Shown here piece by piece: positions 32,244 to 45,524 of a stretch of 64,000 bases of DNA. This stretch comes from Telmatactis stephensoni (Eukaryota > Cnidaria > Anthozoa > Actiniaria > Isophelliidae): positions 186,001 to 250,000 of the forward strand of contig JALIZF010001481.1 of NCBI GenBank assembly GCA_029948255.1, read 5' to 3'. How positions within the stretch are numbered: position 1 is the stretch's first letter; each line of letters begins with the position of its first letter. The notes beneath the pieces were generated by a model that was given only the letters and a program-made list of their open reading frames with translations, did not search any database and was not told where the DNA came from. A program made the translations under genes and the position numbers.

Positions 32244-35200
32244 TCATCTTTGGTCATCAAGTTTCAACCATTGTCCAATGATAAAAGACACTCTCTGCAA
32301 TAAAATAATATCACATGGTAAAATAATGTAAAATCTCAGAATGATATACAACTTCATATAGCCAGATTTTTGGTGTCTCATAGGAGGATGGCACCATCTT
32401 GAGTGCAGTTAAATTTATAAGCTGGTTAGCACTACCGTAATCCATGATTAATCTAAAGAAAACCATTCATTTTAACCCAGAATTGCAATAACCCTCTTGG
32501 AACAGTCAGATGCTGGATTCCATACATGCTAGTTGTATGAAAAATGTAACGGGAACAAAGTATGTGGGTGTCAACAGATGAGAGGGTAGGCAATGCCAGA
32601 AGGGGCAAAGGTTTTCTTGAGTCCTTTGAAGAGACGACAATGTATCACAGACAGAAAAGGCCTTGTTTACAATTACCAAACTGTGACCTCGCATCAAGAT
32701 TACATATCAGCACTGATAAAAACCCACATTCTTTTGACATGTAAATTAGTGTTATTATAACGATCTATGCTTTGAGCAAAAACCAGTGGAAATTGAAAGT
32801 ATTTGCTTTGTTCATTTACACCTCTCTGGTTCATTTGTGTAGACTTTTTGCCTTTTTATGGGCAGTTACCAAAGCTCCAATGAATATATTGTATGCAGCT
32901 GAGACTGCAGTTAAGCAAGATCAAAATGTAAAATGGTGTGTTAATTAATGAATAGAGCTTGCAAAGGCATTCAGCAGCTTGGAAGTGAGCAAATGAGCAT
33001 GATGAACTTATTGTGCAGACTCTACAATACTTGAATGTTTTTTGATGGTGTACAGCTGTAGCTGTATATGTTATATCACATACCTGTCTAGCAACTCTTA
33101 GTGCAGGAGGATCACTGTATTCATCAACACCCATATTTTGACAGTGGGACGTACCAGGTATAAATATTGCTATTTGTGATGACGTCAGGTTTTTCAGCAC
33201 ACTCAAAGCATGCCAAGGATCAATGGATCCTAAAAGAGTCAACAAATTACTCAATGTATTACATTTAGATTTGTATAATTCTTTACAATTAGATACTTTT
33301 AAATTATACACTGACACAGCCCAAACTAGTTCCTTCACTAGTTCCAATAAATTTGTATAACAAACAGCAGATATATTTGTTCATCAGAAATGATATATTG
33401 AAAAGACTCCAATACCTACCATTAACAAAAACAATCCTTGAACCTTTAGGCTTGTTACTTCCATAATAATAATTTGTGAAGTTAACTCGTTCATTTACAG
33501 ACTTTGGACCAACATTAAATACATTCTTACAGATTGTCAAATCATGTTGCAAAGACATACGTTTGCTGAACAGACATTTGGTTTTGACATCACAGGTTTG
33601 ATCTATAAATAAGAATAAAAAAACAATTGAAATACTTCCAAAGAGATGGAACAAAATAGAGGAAGGGATATGTTTCCACTTACAATAGCCAAATTGTGTA
33701 CAAGTTTGGTAAGTCCATTGTCTTACATAATTGTTTCCATATGGGTCTAAAATAGTATTCTTAAGCTGTTTAATGAAGTCATTGTAGCAGTTATCAAAGC
33801 AAGGTACTCTGAGTCGGTGGCCGTACTCCTGGTAAATAGAAAAAAGAATGTAAATAATAAACCGACAATAATGTGCTGTTCAGTGTTCAAATAGTTTTTT
33901 AGTCTTTGCCTGTTATTCTTTTGATGTTTTGTACAACTTAGTTTATGGGAATGACTTTAAATATTGAAAATTCCTGGATAGACATCATCTAATTAGCATA
34001 AACCCTTGACAACTCATAAGTATAAAGCACAAATGAGGAAATATTACACCAGTCAATTGTTTACATGGAGCACAATCATTACGTAATATTTTAAAAATGA
34101 GCAGGAGTGTTTTTTCCCTGCTAACAGAGGCTCACACAGACGTTAAATCACTCGAAAAGTGAGCCTCTGCCGAGCGAGGCCGTTTTCTTTGTTGTGCATG
34201 CGTTAGGTAACTAAGCAACCCCTGACGTCATTATGACGTTTCGTGTCTCGTGGGCTCGAAAAAATAAGCGGAGTTTCCAATTTGCTCATGTGCATCATCT
34301 AATTTCCGGTTTAAACCGGATAAAACTGGTTTTCTTCGTCCACAATTGTGGACGGCGGCACAACAAAGAAAACGGCCTCGCTCGGCAGAGGCTCACTTTT
34401 CGAGTGATTTAACGTCTGTGTGAGCCTCTGTTAGCAGGGAAGAGTGTTTTACCATGGATATAGACACGAGGCCGTAGGCACGATCAGCAAGTTTTTTAAA
34501 TGACTTCTAAAACCCATCATTTGAAAGTATTATAGCAATGAATTTATGAAAAAAATCCATTTTAACTGATGAAATAAGCTTATCACTTTTTTCGTGCATA
34601 TAGGCATGTGCAGAATAATCAATTTTTCATCCAACATGTAAAAAGAATTCTGACCATCAGAGTAGAGTGGCATGAATTTCATTAAAAGTTTTGTCAGTAC
34701 TGTACGAGGTCAATGATCCGACAACTGTACTGAGACCTTGTACTGATATAACACTCATGCATAAACATGAGTGTTATATCAGAGTTAGTTAAAACACTCA
34801 TGTTTTATTGAGTGTTTTAACAGATTTTGATAAAACACTCATGTTTATGCAGCAGTGTTTATATCTGGTATAAAGGTATCAACACATGACCAAATGAACG
34901 TCTTCAATTGGTCTATTTGCTTATGAATTATTAATGAGTTTTAGAATGTAATTTTCAAATCAGGGGCCAGGGGAGGGACTCCATTATAAAACGATCGGGT
35001 ATGCTTGTTGTATCTCTTAGGGTAAAAATCAGCGATTTGGTATCTTTTAGGGTGTTAAAATTGAAGTTTAGAATTTCAGAATTCCCTGGTATCTTTTAGG
35101 GTATCAAAAGAGCCCATCACTTATAATATCTTGTTCTCAAATGGAAGAAATTTGCCCAACAAAAGCATGTGGACTGTCCAATTTTGTGTTTATAATAATA

Positions 35201-37557
35201 ATGTTCATTGGCTTGTTATCGCTGGTATCTCTTAGGGGTTAAAAAATCATCCTGCTACGCCCTTTTAAAAAGACTTCCGGTGTCTTTTAGGGGTATTTTT
35301 GAAAATTTCCAACAAGCATACCCGATCCTTTTACAATGGAGTCCCCCCCCCCCCCCCCCACTTTTAATAAAGAGTGTTTTTCCTTACCTGATACAATGTA
35401 GCCAAACTATCATATGGACTGCTAGAGGCATTAGTCATATATTTACAAAGTGTTGATATTTCCAAACCAGGCATTTGTCCATTGTACTGAACAATACTCA
35501 TAATAACTGAACCAATATTATTGAAAAACGTCCATGTATCATTTGGGTTTGAAATGTCATTGCATGATACAAAGTCCTTCTTAAGTTTGTCAAATTTTAC
35601 GTCTTGTGCCAAATTATCCATTGCTTGGAATGCTAACTTGATGTTGGTAGCACACTAGAAATACATGAAACAAAAATTGTGTCAAGGAAAGAAAATTGCA
35701 CAACACTACCATATATGTATGACAGTACAGATAACAACGTAATTACAAAATGTATAAAGAATAAAACTGTTATTCTATTCTTGTTGTTAGATCAATCTAA
35801 GTTACAGAAATTTAGTTACCTGATCAGATCCTCCAACTAACTGAGAGCTTAAACTTGCTTCAACAACCTAAGCAATCAATATTGAATGATATTTTAAAAG
35901 AAAATAGTAAAACTTGAAAGTTATTTATGTAAAAATGTAGGAGCAATAACAGAGTAAACATGATCACTGGCATGTACACTTCCTTGCCATCTCAAAATCT
36001 GTGACCTTTAACAATATTTGGTTGTATAAAAGTGGTCATTAGATAGTAACTTGCAATAAAAATTAATTAAGAAAATTAAAACTTAAAATCTATCTAATAA
36101 ACACAGTACAAAACCAAGCTCCTCACATTGTTATAATCTTCAAAATTGACTTTAGCCTTGACTGGTGCTGAGGAGGCCACTGCTCCAACAACAAGATGAG
36201 GGTACTAAAAATAGATAGTGTGCATAAATTTAGCTACCATAAAACATCTAACAATTACAGCTAGTTGATGTATCTCCCATGCACCTACTATCAAAAAGCA
36301 ACCGTTGTACTTCTCCCCAAACACATTCCATCACCAGTCTCTCACCATTATCATAACACAATTTCATATAACTGGGAAAACATCACAGACATTGCATATG
36401 TCACAGTCACTGCATATGTAGGAATTTTGTGTTTATATAATTATATTGTACCATAATTATCAATACTATGAAGTTGCTCAACAACAATTTTGGAGTAGCA
36501 GATGGTGCAGACTCCAAACTGTAAACTTCTATAGGTATCATTTTCTCCTACCTTTATCCTAAACCATGCAGCTAATGAACCAGGGTAAGATCCTCCATAG
36601 GCAATCCATTTATTTTTGTTCGGGATACGAAACTTGAGTTTTGCATATTGTACAAAAACAGCCAAGTCAGCCAACCTAGGCATAATCAAAATGATATCAA
36701 TAGTAAATGTTTTATCCTGTGGTAATGATGATGATGATGATGATAATTATGATGGTGCAAATGATTGCACTGTTGAAATACTAAAAACATTTAGAAAATT
36801 AGAAGTACAAAACACAACATAAATGGAAATGTACCATAATGTGATGATAAGTTCATGATGACGAAGATGATGATGATGATGATATTGATTTGGAATTTGG
36901 AAGGTATGACTAATATTGGGAATGGGATAATGCTGAACTGGAAAATAACTCACGCTTGTTCACTGGACAGCAAAGACATATCTTTATCTTTAAGACTGAT
37001 TACACTTCTTCCATAGAAACGATGTTCAACAGAAAACAACAGAGCACCATATTCCTTGGCCATTTTAACAATGTGACCTAAAACAGTAATTCCAAAATAC
37101 CTTAGATTTGTATTCAAATAAATCCAACAAAGTCTCACATAAAATATGTCGCTTTTTACGACTTTGAGGTTGACATTATAACGGTGTAATTCGTATAAAC
37201 TTCACCGTTCTATACAAGAAGTATAAAAATACCTCCATAGATTTCAACTCCAGAAAGTGCTCCTTCGCCTCCAACATACAAGAAGATTGGCCCATCTGGT
37301 CTCCAGTAAGCTTTATTTCTCCAAAATCTTTGATTAAATGTCCTAAGATTTGATCGAACTTCAAAGTGATCGAGTCTTTGGTCAAAAGCATAGCCTTCCA
37401 CTTCATTTAGAGACTGAAGACCTGCATGTTTCATTATTGTCTGCTTTCGATGCTCTTCAACCATCTCTCGGAACTTCATAAACGTTTCCCCGAAAAATCC
37501 ATAACTAAATTGTACATTGCTGTACAAAATTAGGAAAAGTACTTGGTAGAGATTCAT
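32244..37557 (-). CDS. PRSS16: Thymus-specific serine protease-like S28 peptidase, secreted/lysosomal
   Basis: Serine carboxypeptidase-type enzyme of family S28 (PRSS16, PRCP and DPP7 group). Exons: 37557-37233, 37077-36954, 36675-36552, 36204-36127, 35867-35820, 35654-35388, 33828-33684, 33602-33420, 33229-33084, 32294-32244; 1491 nt, 496 residues (human PRSS16 about 514). A signal peptide starts [14 protein letters not shown]. Then come [18 protein letters not shown] and VEHRFYGRS. The nucleophile is Ser179 in YGGSYPGS, the acid is Asp435 in [10 protein letters not shown], and the base is His460 in [19 protein letters not shown] and [17 protein letters not shown] are typical of the PRSS16/DPP7 side rather than PRCP. 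All catalytic residues are present, so it should be active. The upstream in-frame TTG is not used. Several introns carry transposons, including a 9-bp-TSD element in the intron between exons 6 and 7. Confidence 0.93.
34114..34441. mobile_element. Long-TIR element with 9-bp target duplication (MULE-like)
   Basis: The 328 bp element begins TTCCCTGCTAACAGAGGCTC and ends with the complement. The arms are about 90 bp and almost identical, including GCCTCTGCCGAGCGAGGCCG. The direct duplication GAGTGTTTT flanks it (34105-34113 and 34442-34450). A 9-bp TSD with long TIRs suggests a Mutator-like group. It is non-autonomous and lies in the PRSS16 intron between exons 6 and 7. Confidence 0.88.
34740..34862. 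repeat. Clustered hairpins of ACTCATGTTT units
   Basis: Three alternately oriented copies of AACACTCATG / CATGAGTGTT occur within 120 bp. The strand can therefore fold into several competing stems. No gene; PRSS16 intron 6. Confidence 0.7.
34970..35358. mobile_element. Foldback element ending in a C homopolymer
   Basis: GGGACTCCATTATAAAACGATCGG plus GTATGCTTGTTG at the left is mirrored by CAACAAGCATACCCGATCC and TACAATGGAGTCCC at the right. The interior has several copies of GGTATCTTTTAGGG. The right edge is a run of about 17 C. It lies just downstream (in gene orientation) of PRSS16 exon 6. Confidence 0.75.
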
Positions 37558-40500
37558 GATGTGAATGTATCGCAAAGAGGCGTTCAATATTGTCAATGTT
37601 TGAGTCGTTCTATTACTTCCAAGAATGACGGAAAGTTGTTTTCATTTTGTAAAATCACGAGATAAACACGAGAATTTCGCAAAGCTTTGTGGGTATTCTA
37701 TAAACCACAGGTAGCCCAAAAACCGTAATGTACTTTCCGTGCTTGAAAGGGCATAATAATTTAATATATAATTGACGAAAATTGAATTTAGACCTTGATG
37801 CTATTTTTCAATTTAAAGAAGTTTCATTTTTCTAATTTCGATAAAATGGCAACACAGGAAGCCTAAACATACATGTTGTGACGCTGCTCTCACTGACCTC
37901 ACTGGGTTATAACTGGCAGAAAGTTTTTATTCTCACTTCGTTTTTCTTTTTACAAATAGGCATTATTATGAGAAAAATTAAAGTATATTTATTAAATAAA
38001 ATAAATATATATGGAGATTCTAAGTTTGAAAGTGAAATTGTTAGAGGAGCATAGCTTTCGAGCTAACCATCGGAACAAAATTCAGTAACTAAAAAATTGT
38101 AAAAAATGATTAAATGTATTTCACGAAAACGACTGATTCGTTTATTTGCTTAATATATTCAGCATTTTTTGATAGGGGAAAAAGAAGAAAAAAGGATACC
38201 AACAACAGGACAACAGGCAAACAAGAAAAATTGAAAAAAGGAAGGAAGGAGGAAAGAAATGTTTTTACTGGACTCAAAAACTTTAATGAAAAAGTCAATC
38301 TGTCAGCTTCAGTCTTTAATAATTGCAAGTCAGTCGACTGAAAGATGTCTAGATGTAGATGATATGTACCTAAAACACGACAGTAGACGTATAATTTAAT
38401 GAGGTTTTTGTAAAGTAAAGCAATATCGAACGGTCTGTATCGTCTTTTTGGCAATCAATATTTACTGGAATAAATTAAACCTTAGACGACAAATACTGAC
38501 AAGCGATCTTCCTTTTTGTCTTTCGTGTTTATTGTCTTATGTCTTTATTTTTGCGAGAGTTTAATTTTGCGAATTTAACGATGTCTTTTTTTACGTTTTT
38601 CGGAAACTTATTTTTGTGTTTGAAAAAAATTGTTTTCTTGCTGGGAGTTAATTTTTGCGATTTCCATTGTGTCACGAACTGAATTTTTTATCAGCTTGTA
38701 GTACAAGTCAATCGCTGGTTCATAGTGTCGTACATTTCTGGGTTATGATCAGTTTAACACACTCTCGTATAACCTTTTTAAACTTGTTTGTTCATGGCTT
38801 AGACCATTCAAATATACCATATAATCGTCGGTACGGTAATTGCATTTTGTAATAGCCAGTTTTCACTGATATTCTGACTCAGTTTTATAACCATATTCGT
38901 TTTTTGTATTAAAACAAAACAGCGATTAATTTATCAGATAATGGATCTTCCTTATTGGCAATAAAGAAGATCCATTAACTGATAAATTGATCGCTGGAGT
39001 TTTTTTGATTGATATTAAATTAAGCTTTGCGGTATACCGAATGCAAGCCTTTCGATGATTTTATTTAATATCTCACACATTCCGAAACTAAATGAAAACC
39101 AATTTTGTTTGATTCTTTGAAAATTGACCTGGTTCTAGTAATTTTTTCAATTAATAAATTGAACTTCTTCTTGTGGATACATCTAAAATAGACACCACAA
39201 GCTCGACGTATCACGAGGAAACAATTCTAGATTTCGCTTGTCATTTCCAGACAGTTGCTTTTCTGAATAACAACTATATTTAACAGCTGTTCTCACCTTT
39301 TTCTTTCTGTTTTTAATTAATTTTGTAATTTATTGCACTTACTTGCTTCAATTTAACTCTTTTAAGTTTAGCAAATGCCATTCTGGAATCATGTTGGTCG
39401 CTTTTTTTTTACTTATTTGTGTTTTTCCAAAAAATTAAACTTGCAACCCTTGATGCAATTAGACGTACGGGTTGTTCTTACCTTGACACCTATAGCAAGT
39501 GCCAGAGTTTGTCAACATGACAATCAATTTGTCTGGAAACCCCCTGGTACCTGTTATTGGACAATTTCCAGTAAGTCTTCATTTGATAATCAGTTGTGTA
39601 ATTATCTATTTTTCCTCCTTCAAGTTGCCAGCTAGCATAGCCAAGTATCGTATTGATGGAATTAGTGATAGAGAACTTTCATACTATTAGCCGGAAACCT
39701 CTGTGATTGTTCGATCCAGTAAACAAATCAAAAAACGAACAGGTTTCTATCCTGACAACGCAGTGTTCTCCATACATTTTTTTCCTGATCGATAAGATGA
39801 AACCTCAGACACCTCTCTATAACGGACAGCGGTCTCTTTCCTGAAAGCTGGAGTTGCCATGGCATTTCCTTGTAAATAGAACCTCTCAGTCTATAGCTAA
39901 CCAAAAGGACACCTTTATAATATACTTGAAATCAATATACACACCTTTCTATGACGCACACGTCTCTGTTCTGACAGCTGGAATTTCCATCCATTTCCTT
40001 GTAAATGAAACCTCTATAACTGAAGTTCGACACCTCTTTAAAACGAGGCATTTTCTTCGTCCGTATTAAAGAGGTTACAATGTAATATGTATCTCCAAAC
40101 GTTCTAATGAGACTTTCAATTCTTGATATTGTCCATGAAGGTGAGAACAATCATTTTGTTGATTATGAAAATAATATGCAGTTTTAAATAAAAAAAATGA
40201 AGCGATTTACTCCCACTCGGTTTCTCATTACCGACTATATAATTACTAAGACAGGAATTGTGGGTGACGTTATTCATGACCCCCGCACAACTGTCTCTCA
40301 TTGAATATTTGACATTATTTCCCCGAGCTAGTTTAGTTTAATTTGTTAGTTGGATCAACTAGTTTGTGTTATGTGTGCGCTGCCTCACTTTAGAGAAAGA
40401 AAATCTCGATTATCATCGGTTACTGCAGGGGATTAAAAGTGGTCCTCTTTGAAATGCCCTCCGGCCTGCCCACAAGGCCTATAAGTTGCCATAAGTTGCC

Positions 40501-42205
40501 TTAAAACGCCTTAAAATACTCAGTGTAGCCTAAAGTAGCCTTTGGTTGATTTCAGTTAATTCAACTCTTTTAATAAGCTGCCTTAAAGCGTCGTAAAACG
40601 CCGAAAAACGCCTTAGAAAATTACACAAATTTCTCCACGTTTTCAAAACGCCTTAGAACGCCTTAAATTGCAAGTTGCTGTAAAAAACGGCGACTTAAGG
40701 ACCCGGGATGGACCTCCCACAATATCCTCCAAAATTTACGACTTGATTTAGTTTTTCGAATGTTGGTAGCTCACAATGCACGTAACCTGCAAATTAATTG
40801 CCATTGCGCTGACGTCATGAATATAGTACCTGGCAATAGACGTTGAGTTTAAATGAACGATGTTGTAGGCGCACTGTTTCCATATAATGAATAATTCCTT
40901 ATCTCCGCCCATGCAGAGGTGTTTATTGCGTTGACCTACTGGAAGTAATTTACGCACAAGTTAAAAGTTAAAATTTTAGAAATACAAAAATAGAACAACA
41001 GCTAGCAGCAACCTGAAATGCAAACCCATATATACTGCCGATAAATTGATTGCTCATCTGAGCCACCGGTTCCTTTATTGGATTTGGCTTATGTTTTATT
41101 AAGTGGTTGTCATATATGTGGTTTTTTATAAATTGTTTTTTTAGAAAAAATTAAACAAGAAAATAAATAATTCCATTCATAAACTTAAGGAAAATAAATA
41201 TTTGAATTTGACAAAATAGTTGGTATAGTTAAGTGAAATAATATGTTTAGACACGGGGAGAATTGCGATAAGATAGTTTCTCATCTTCCAGAAAGTTACC
41301 TATTACAGCTCAAGATTGACAAGCCTTAGGGAGATAATATAATTTTCTTTGTATATTCGATTCCAAAACGGATATATGAAAATATATACAACAGAAATAG
41401 AATCAACAATGTCATGTGAATATTAGTAGTTCCATGAGCTTTATTTTAGGTGGCAGTAAAATTGAAAGCAGTTTGCCAAAAAAGAAAGAAAGGAAGGAAG
41501 GAAGGAAGAAAGAAAGAAAGAAAGAAATAATAATAGTTTAATAATAATAATAGTTTATTTATCCTCATAACGCCTAAGAGCATGACAATACTCGTTTGAA
41601 AATGCGCACGTGCTAAGTGCGAAAGAAAGAAAGAAAAGAAAAAGAAAGAAAAGAAAAGAAAAAAAAAGGATAAAAAGGTAAAAAACGTCGTCTTTTAGTT
41701 TCGTGGGAGACTGCCTTCCAGATCAGTTTGGCTTGTAATTGAGCTACCAGCTGAAGATCTATGACAAACTGTCAGCACGGGAAAACGCTCCACGAAATAC
41801 GAAATTTCATATAAAATACACAGAAAATTTACACTGAACTGACAAACCAAACGAACAAGATACGCGAGAACCAACGAGGGGAGAAATTGAAATGTTTTGG
41901 ACTATTTTATCTGAGTATCCATGCAAAGTCTAAAAAATTCAGCCAAATAAACTTGCGCACGCGCAGTGCAATCTTCTTACCAACCTCAAAATTGCAAAAT
42001 TTTCATTATATTTAGGTACTTAAATTTTGCCGGAAACATTTCAATGACAATGCAAAGTTGTCATTATAGATTGTAGCGTATCATTGTTTAGGTATTGCAT
42101 TACCTAGTATCAGCTGTCAAGATTCTCGTCAAATCGCACTCGACGTCGACCAGCACTCTCTGTAGTATATTTTCGTGAAAAAGTGTATCCGACTTGACCA
42201 GGATT
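37558..42205. other. 4.6 kb intergenic region between PRSS16 and the GPCR
   Basis: Mostly AT-rich. It contains a foldback at 38921-38996 (CAGCGATTAATTTATCAG mirrored) and repeated ACCTCTCTATAACGGACA / ACCTCTATAACTG words at 39790-40075, ending AGAGGTTACAATGTAA, which look like an old mariner-type relic. There is also a GCCTTAAAACGCC degenerate array at 40480-40680 and purine microsatellites at 41484-41670. A short exon-like frame at 39508-39572 is unsupported. No gene could be justified. Confidence 0.5.
41484..41670. repeat. GAAAG/GGAAG microsatellite cluster
   Basis: Two purine-only arrays (about 41484-41527 and 41622-41665) are separated by an AATAATAATAG-rich stretch containing TTTATTTATCCTCATAACGCC. 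Non-coding. Confidence 0.85.
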
Positions 42206-43285
42206 ATGAATTTTGACTGGCAGACGAATCACTGCTCGAACGTTACCGCTCCAAGAGCATTGTCCTTTACCACTGCGTTTGTATCTCTGGGTCTTTCTAT
42301 GGTTGCTGCGCCATGGAATTTTCTGATTTGTTTAACGATCTACAAGGATCCTAACAAAAATTTGAGGACGCCATTCAATATTTTAATTCTAAACGTTGCA
42401 ATCGCTGATTTTATCCAGGGCTTAGCTGTCTTGCCGCTTTCGGCAGCGTACCATGGTCTTGAGGGCTTTGGACAGGGGCCTCTGGCACTTCTCCGTGCTT
42501 TACACCTCTTTTTCTTCATTTCATGCACATCATCGATTGTCAGCGTCGCCGCATTAGCAGTCGATCGATGCATTTCCATCTCCTATCCTCTAAAATACAG
42601 ATCCAAGTCTTCATATTCAAGATCAGTTCGCATATCGATAATTATATGGGTGATATCAGTTGGACTGTCATTTTTATATCTCCACGTCGATTTCATTACC
42701 TATACATTCGTGTTTGTAAACTGCGTTATTCTAGTTACTGTAGTTGTGCTCGTCGTTGTTCAGTACTGGGTCAGCACAAGTCTTAGAAACCATCGCGAGA
42801 GTGAGGAATTCAGACCTTCGCAAATTCACCGTTTTACTTTTCGGAATAATCAATGGGATAAGATGGCCAAACGACATGCTCGAGTGACACGCACATTTTT
42901 GGCCATTTTGGTTGCTTTCCTGTTTCTAAACACTCCGTCGTTCATCTTTGCATACGTTCTAAACTTTTGCAAGGTGTGCGACTGCAATAGCATTCACATT
43001 TTCCGTGACTTGCATTTTTTGTTTGTGCTCTTTCCCAGCACAGTAAACCCTTTTTTATTTGGATGGCGTTTGCCGCACTTCAAACGCGCTTTAACGAAAC
43101 TCATTTCACGAAATGCACGTGAACAACACATGCAAGTGAGTTCATCGACACTGGGTCCTCCAGAGGATTTCCCGAGCAATTTTTGCAATTTATACAGAGC
43201 ATCCTCGGTGAGAAGTGACTCAACGCTAGAGATACGCCGTCTGACAATTGAAAATTTACAAATCAGAAGACACCATAGCAAATAA
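42206..43285 (+). CDS. Single-exon rhodopsin-class (class A) G-protein-coupled receptor
   Basis: A 359-residue seven-transmembrane receptor, ligand unknown, expected at the plasma membrane. The start is ATG 42206 (the frame's upstream codon at 42194 is TTG). The N-terminus is short with an NVT glycosylation site at 12. TM1 is about 20-46. TM2 carries LNVAIADF (in place of the usual LAxAD). TM3 ends AVDRCISISYPLKY, so the DRY motif is DRC (120-122). A basic third loop precedes TM6 (LVAFLFLNTP, not CWxP). TM7 ends STVNPFLFGWR, an NPxxF variant of NPxxY. There is no TM7 lysine, so it is not an opsin. The usual Cys at the top of TM3 is not seen, suggesting the standard extracellular disulfide is absent. 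Lineage-specific cnidarian class A receptors often look like this; I cannot place it in a named subfamily. Confidence 0.9.
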   Translation: MNFDWQTNHCSNVTAPRALSFTTAFVSLGLSMVAAPWNFLICLTIYKDPNKNLRTPFNILILNVAIADFIQGLAVLPLSAAYHGLEGFGQGPLALLRALHLFFFISCTSSIVSVAALAVDRCISISYPLKYRSKSSYSRSVRISIIIWVISVGLSFLYLHVDFITYTFVFVNCVILVTVVVLVVVQYWVSTSLRNHRESEEFRPSQIHRFTFRNNQWDKMAKRHARVTRTFLAILVAFLFLNTPSFIFAYVLNFCKVCDCNSIHIFRDLHFLFVLFPSTVNPFLFGWRLPHFKRALTKLISRNAREQHMQVSSSTLGPPEDFPSNFCNLYRASSVRSDSTLEIRRLTIENLQIRRHHSK

Positions 43286-45228
43286 CAATATTAAACTTGG
43301 GATTTTGAGCAAAGAAAATGAGAACAAACTAAACAAGAGTATTCATGGTTTCAAGACTTGTAATTTTCTATGGTTACTTATGAAGATGATAACGTCGAAT
43401 GAAAATGCTTTACTTGAGCTATCAAGCTGACTGAATAGAAGGAATTGAGTTCAATTGTCTTCTTTGGTTTAATAGTCTTGTAATATAAGAGTGTAGAGTT
43501 TGATATTGTTTAGCAAAATTGAATACATCGATATTTTATATGCCTTGTGCCATAATGAGTTTAAAATGAACACAGGTGAATTCAGTTTCAGCAAGGTTAA
43601 TCCAAAATCCTATAATTGATGAACGAAATATTAATGAAATGTCAAAAAGAACCGCGCAATATTCTAGTACTAAGTGAATTGTTATTAACGTTCAGGTTGT
43701 TTGCCCTGTCAATCTTTTGTGAATTATGAATGTCTTTTATAATCATTAACATCCCTTTTTTACTAAACACTTTTGTATATTTATGAAAAATCTACGGTTT
43801 TATTCCTGACTTGTAACTTATAATTTTTCAATCAATTACTCATCGTGGTTATTTCTGTGTTAATTCGGATGAATTGTACACTCGGCGGACTATTACTAGA
43901 GAAAGCTTTCGCCCACCAGTTTTGTATGAAGCGGTATTTATAAAAAAGTCTTCGCTTTTCTTAACTTGTAACAGATATTTTTTTATCATTCAGATTTTTT
44001 TTATTCACTTCTGCCTACTGGTGTTTTTTCAGTTGGTTTGATGGTCTAATGATTGTTTACTGACACTCGGCGTGCTGTAATACATATATGCCTACGCACC
44101 ACAATTGTGTATGAAGTGGCATTCATACAACGTCATCGGTTTCTTAACTTGTAATTGATATTTCAGTTACATTAGTCAAGTGTTCGTCGTTCACTTTCGC
44201 CCACTAAGTGTCCCTTGTTTAGTTTTCATTTTTTAACCTTTCTTTCAAAAGACATTTGCAACGGAGGCTTGTTTTTAATTATATGTTCGCACAATTCTTT
44301 TTAATTTGTACTGGGGGGGGGGGGAGGGGACTGCAATGGTCTCACTTAAACCTACGCGCTGGCAAAACATATGTTGTTTGTCTAACATGGCCCGGGTTCC
44401 CACAAATTCATCTGCAATTGCTTTTCAGTTTCACACACTGTTAATACTCCGCCCAGGCACACGTTTACCACGTTATACCACGTTTGCCCAACGTAAATGC
44501 AAAACGCAAATTTTCTGTCCATATGAATCCATTGATCTGGTCCCCGTATAAATTTATACTAGTTAACGTAAAATTATCAATTAGCGTTCAGACCTTCCTT
44601 ACGCATGTTACGTTAACGCTAAAGCGATTCGTAAACACTGTGTGTTTGGCAAACGTATTGCGACGTCACATTTGCGAAATTTTACGTTAAGTGTAGTCCA
44701 CGAGAGAACAAATAAACAAAGTTTTTGAAAATATAATCTTTAAAACATTGCAGAGAGCGTTTACGTTTAAAAATACGCGTGTAAAATAACCGGGGGTTAA
44801 GTGGAGACAACTTTAAAAGACTGAAACAGAGCTAAAATGTGGTTTCATACATCACATCTGTAAGCTATCTCGACAGAGCTGTACATATTGACATGAGTCT
44901 TACAAAGCTGTTTGAGAAAGCATTATAAAAGCTTTGTGCTTACAAAAGCCATCAAAGTAAGATACTATCTGTTAATGTTACTATAAAATATATGAGTGTA
45001 ACTATAGTCACTGAATACTGACAAAGAATAGCCGATTGTTATATTATTCAAAGAGCTCAAAGATACAAATCACAAGAAACTGATTTGGCCATATTGCAAC
45101 ATACTCTTTTCGTTTGACTTTAACATACAGTCAAGATTGAGTTGACTTTGTTGAGATATTTTAAAAATTCTAGGAGCACGTGTCAGGCGTTTCTATGAAG
45201 TAATGTTACAAAACAACTTTTTACATCT

Positions 45229-45505
45229 GACCTTAAGAAATAGTCAAGAATGATATTAACTTAAGATATCAAAATTTGCAGGGACAGATGTCAGGTGGTT
45301 TTTGGAAAGTCAAACATTCAAAATCTTAAGTCTTAGTTCTCTATATACAATTCTGAAATTCTGACCTTAAGAAATAGTCAAGAATGATATTGACTTAAGA
45401 TATCAAAATTTGCAGGGACAGATGTCAGGTGTTTTTTGGAAGGTCAAATTTGCCAATCAATATTCAAATAAAATCTTAAGTCTTAGTTCTCTACAATTCT
45501 GAAAT
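45229..45505. repeat. Two-copy tandem duplication, about 134-bp unit
   Basis: Each unit starts GACCTTAAGAAATAGTCAAG, continues through GATATCAAAATTTGCAGGGA, and ends near CTTAGTTCTCTA...CAATTCTGAAA. The units begin at 45229 and 45363. The second has a short AT-rich insertion. Non-coding. Confidence 0.85.
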
Positions 45506-45524
45506 TTAACAAATTTACAATGGC

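Noticed and set aside
35341..35359. C homopolymer beside a PRSS16 exon, considered as a regulatory tract.
   Set aside because: It is the edge of a foldback element, and homopolymer length is unreliable in assemblies.
39508..39572. Exon-like stretch (AG acceptor, frame FVNMTINLSGNPLVPVIG, GTAAGT donor) in the PRSS16-GPCR gap.
   Set aside because: No recognisable domain and no partner exons were found. One short frame with splice-like edges is expected by chance.
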